Positions 5,797 to 5,824 of a DNA stretch of 5,824 bases are shown here, piece by piece (position 1 is the stretch's first letter; each line of letters opens with the position of its first letter). This stretch comes from QHXQ01 sp036389375 (GTDB lineage: Bacteria; Acidobacteriota; Blastocatellia; Pyrinomonadales; Pyrinomonadaceae), in the NCBI GenBank assembly GCA_036389375.1, contig DASVQA010000015.1, forward strand, positions 1-5,824. The letters run 5' to 3'. The position numbers and the translations under genes are program-made. The notes under the pieces were generated by a model. That model was not told where the DNA came from. It searched no databases and was given only the letters and a program-made list of their open reading frames with translations.

Positions 5797-5824
5797 ATGC
5801 GCCGAGTTTATCTAGACAACAGTG
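5797..5824 (+). CDS. Cysteine desulfurase (NifS/IscS family), first nine codons only
   Basis: The last 28 bases of the window read MRRVYLDNS and then one further base (G, fitting Ala). The pattern M-x-x-V-Y-L-D-N-(N/S)-A-T-T is the characteristic N-terminus of class V aminotransferase cysteine desulfurases, pyridoxal-phosphate enzymes that take sulfur from cysteine for Fe-S cluster and thiocofactor assembly. The start follows CTTTCT with no Shine-Dalgarno site. The identification rests on nine residues; the upstream promoter and palindrome support a real gene start here. The rest lies beyond the window, so the subgroup (NifS, IscS or tRNA-thiolation type) cannot be told. Confidence 0.7.

Overview
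This is a GC-rich (roughly 60-65% by eye), tightly packed bacterial chromosomal window holding six genes, two of them cut by the window edges. The gene types suggest a free-living Gram-negative bacterium: an NtrY-like sensor kinase, a short single-chain citrate synthase, an orphan SAM hydroxide adenosyltransferase and a secreted glycine-zipper protein. Protein style (Ala/Arg/Gly-rich, many genes without a Shine-Dalgarno site) made me think of Acidobacteriota (Blastocatellia-like). That placement is an impression, not a demonstrated result.

Layout. 1-1108 (minus): N-terminal 369 residues of a membrane sensor histidine kinase with four membrane segments and a HAMP domain; its kinase domains lie off the left edge. 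1109-1234: divergent intergenic region with a perfect 15-bp dyad. 1235-2212 (plus): CPBP-family intramembrane glutamic protease. 2213-2272: short convergent gap built largely from a 14-bp repeat unit that occurs on both strands and reaches into the protease stop codon. 2273-3442 (minus): citrate synthase, with its own promoter candidate and a good ribosome site. 3555-4370 (minus): SAM hydroxide adenosyltransferase (DUF62). 4371-4446: strong hairpin with a T-run squeezed between two same-strand genes. 4447-5517 (minus): exported protein with Tyr-Gly repeats, a beta domain and a C-terminal glycine zipper. 5518-5796: divergent control region with a good sigma-70-like promoter and a perfect 16-bp palindrome at the predicted transcription start. 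5797-5824 (plus): the first nine codons of what looks like a cysteine desulfurase.

Working together. The genes look like independent housekeeping and envelope functions, not one pathway: central carbon entry (citrate synthase), removal of SAM (DUF62), envelope (glycine-zipper protein, CPBP protease, sensor kinase) and sulfur mobilisation (cysteine desulfurase). The glycine-zipper, DUF62 and citrate synthase genes run in the same direction, but a terminator-like hairpin and a separate promoter argue against one simple operon. I see no defence system, mobile element, CRISPR array or RNA gene. The most unusual things are in the short intergenic spaces and in the repeat architecture of the exported protein.
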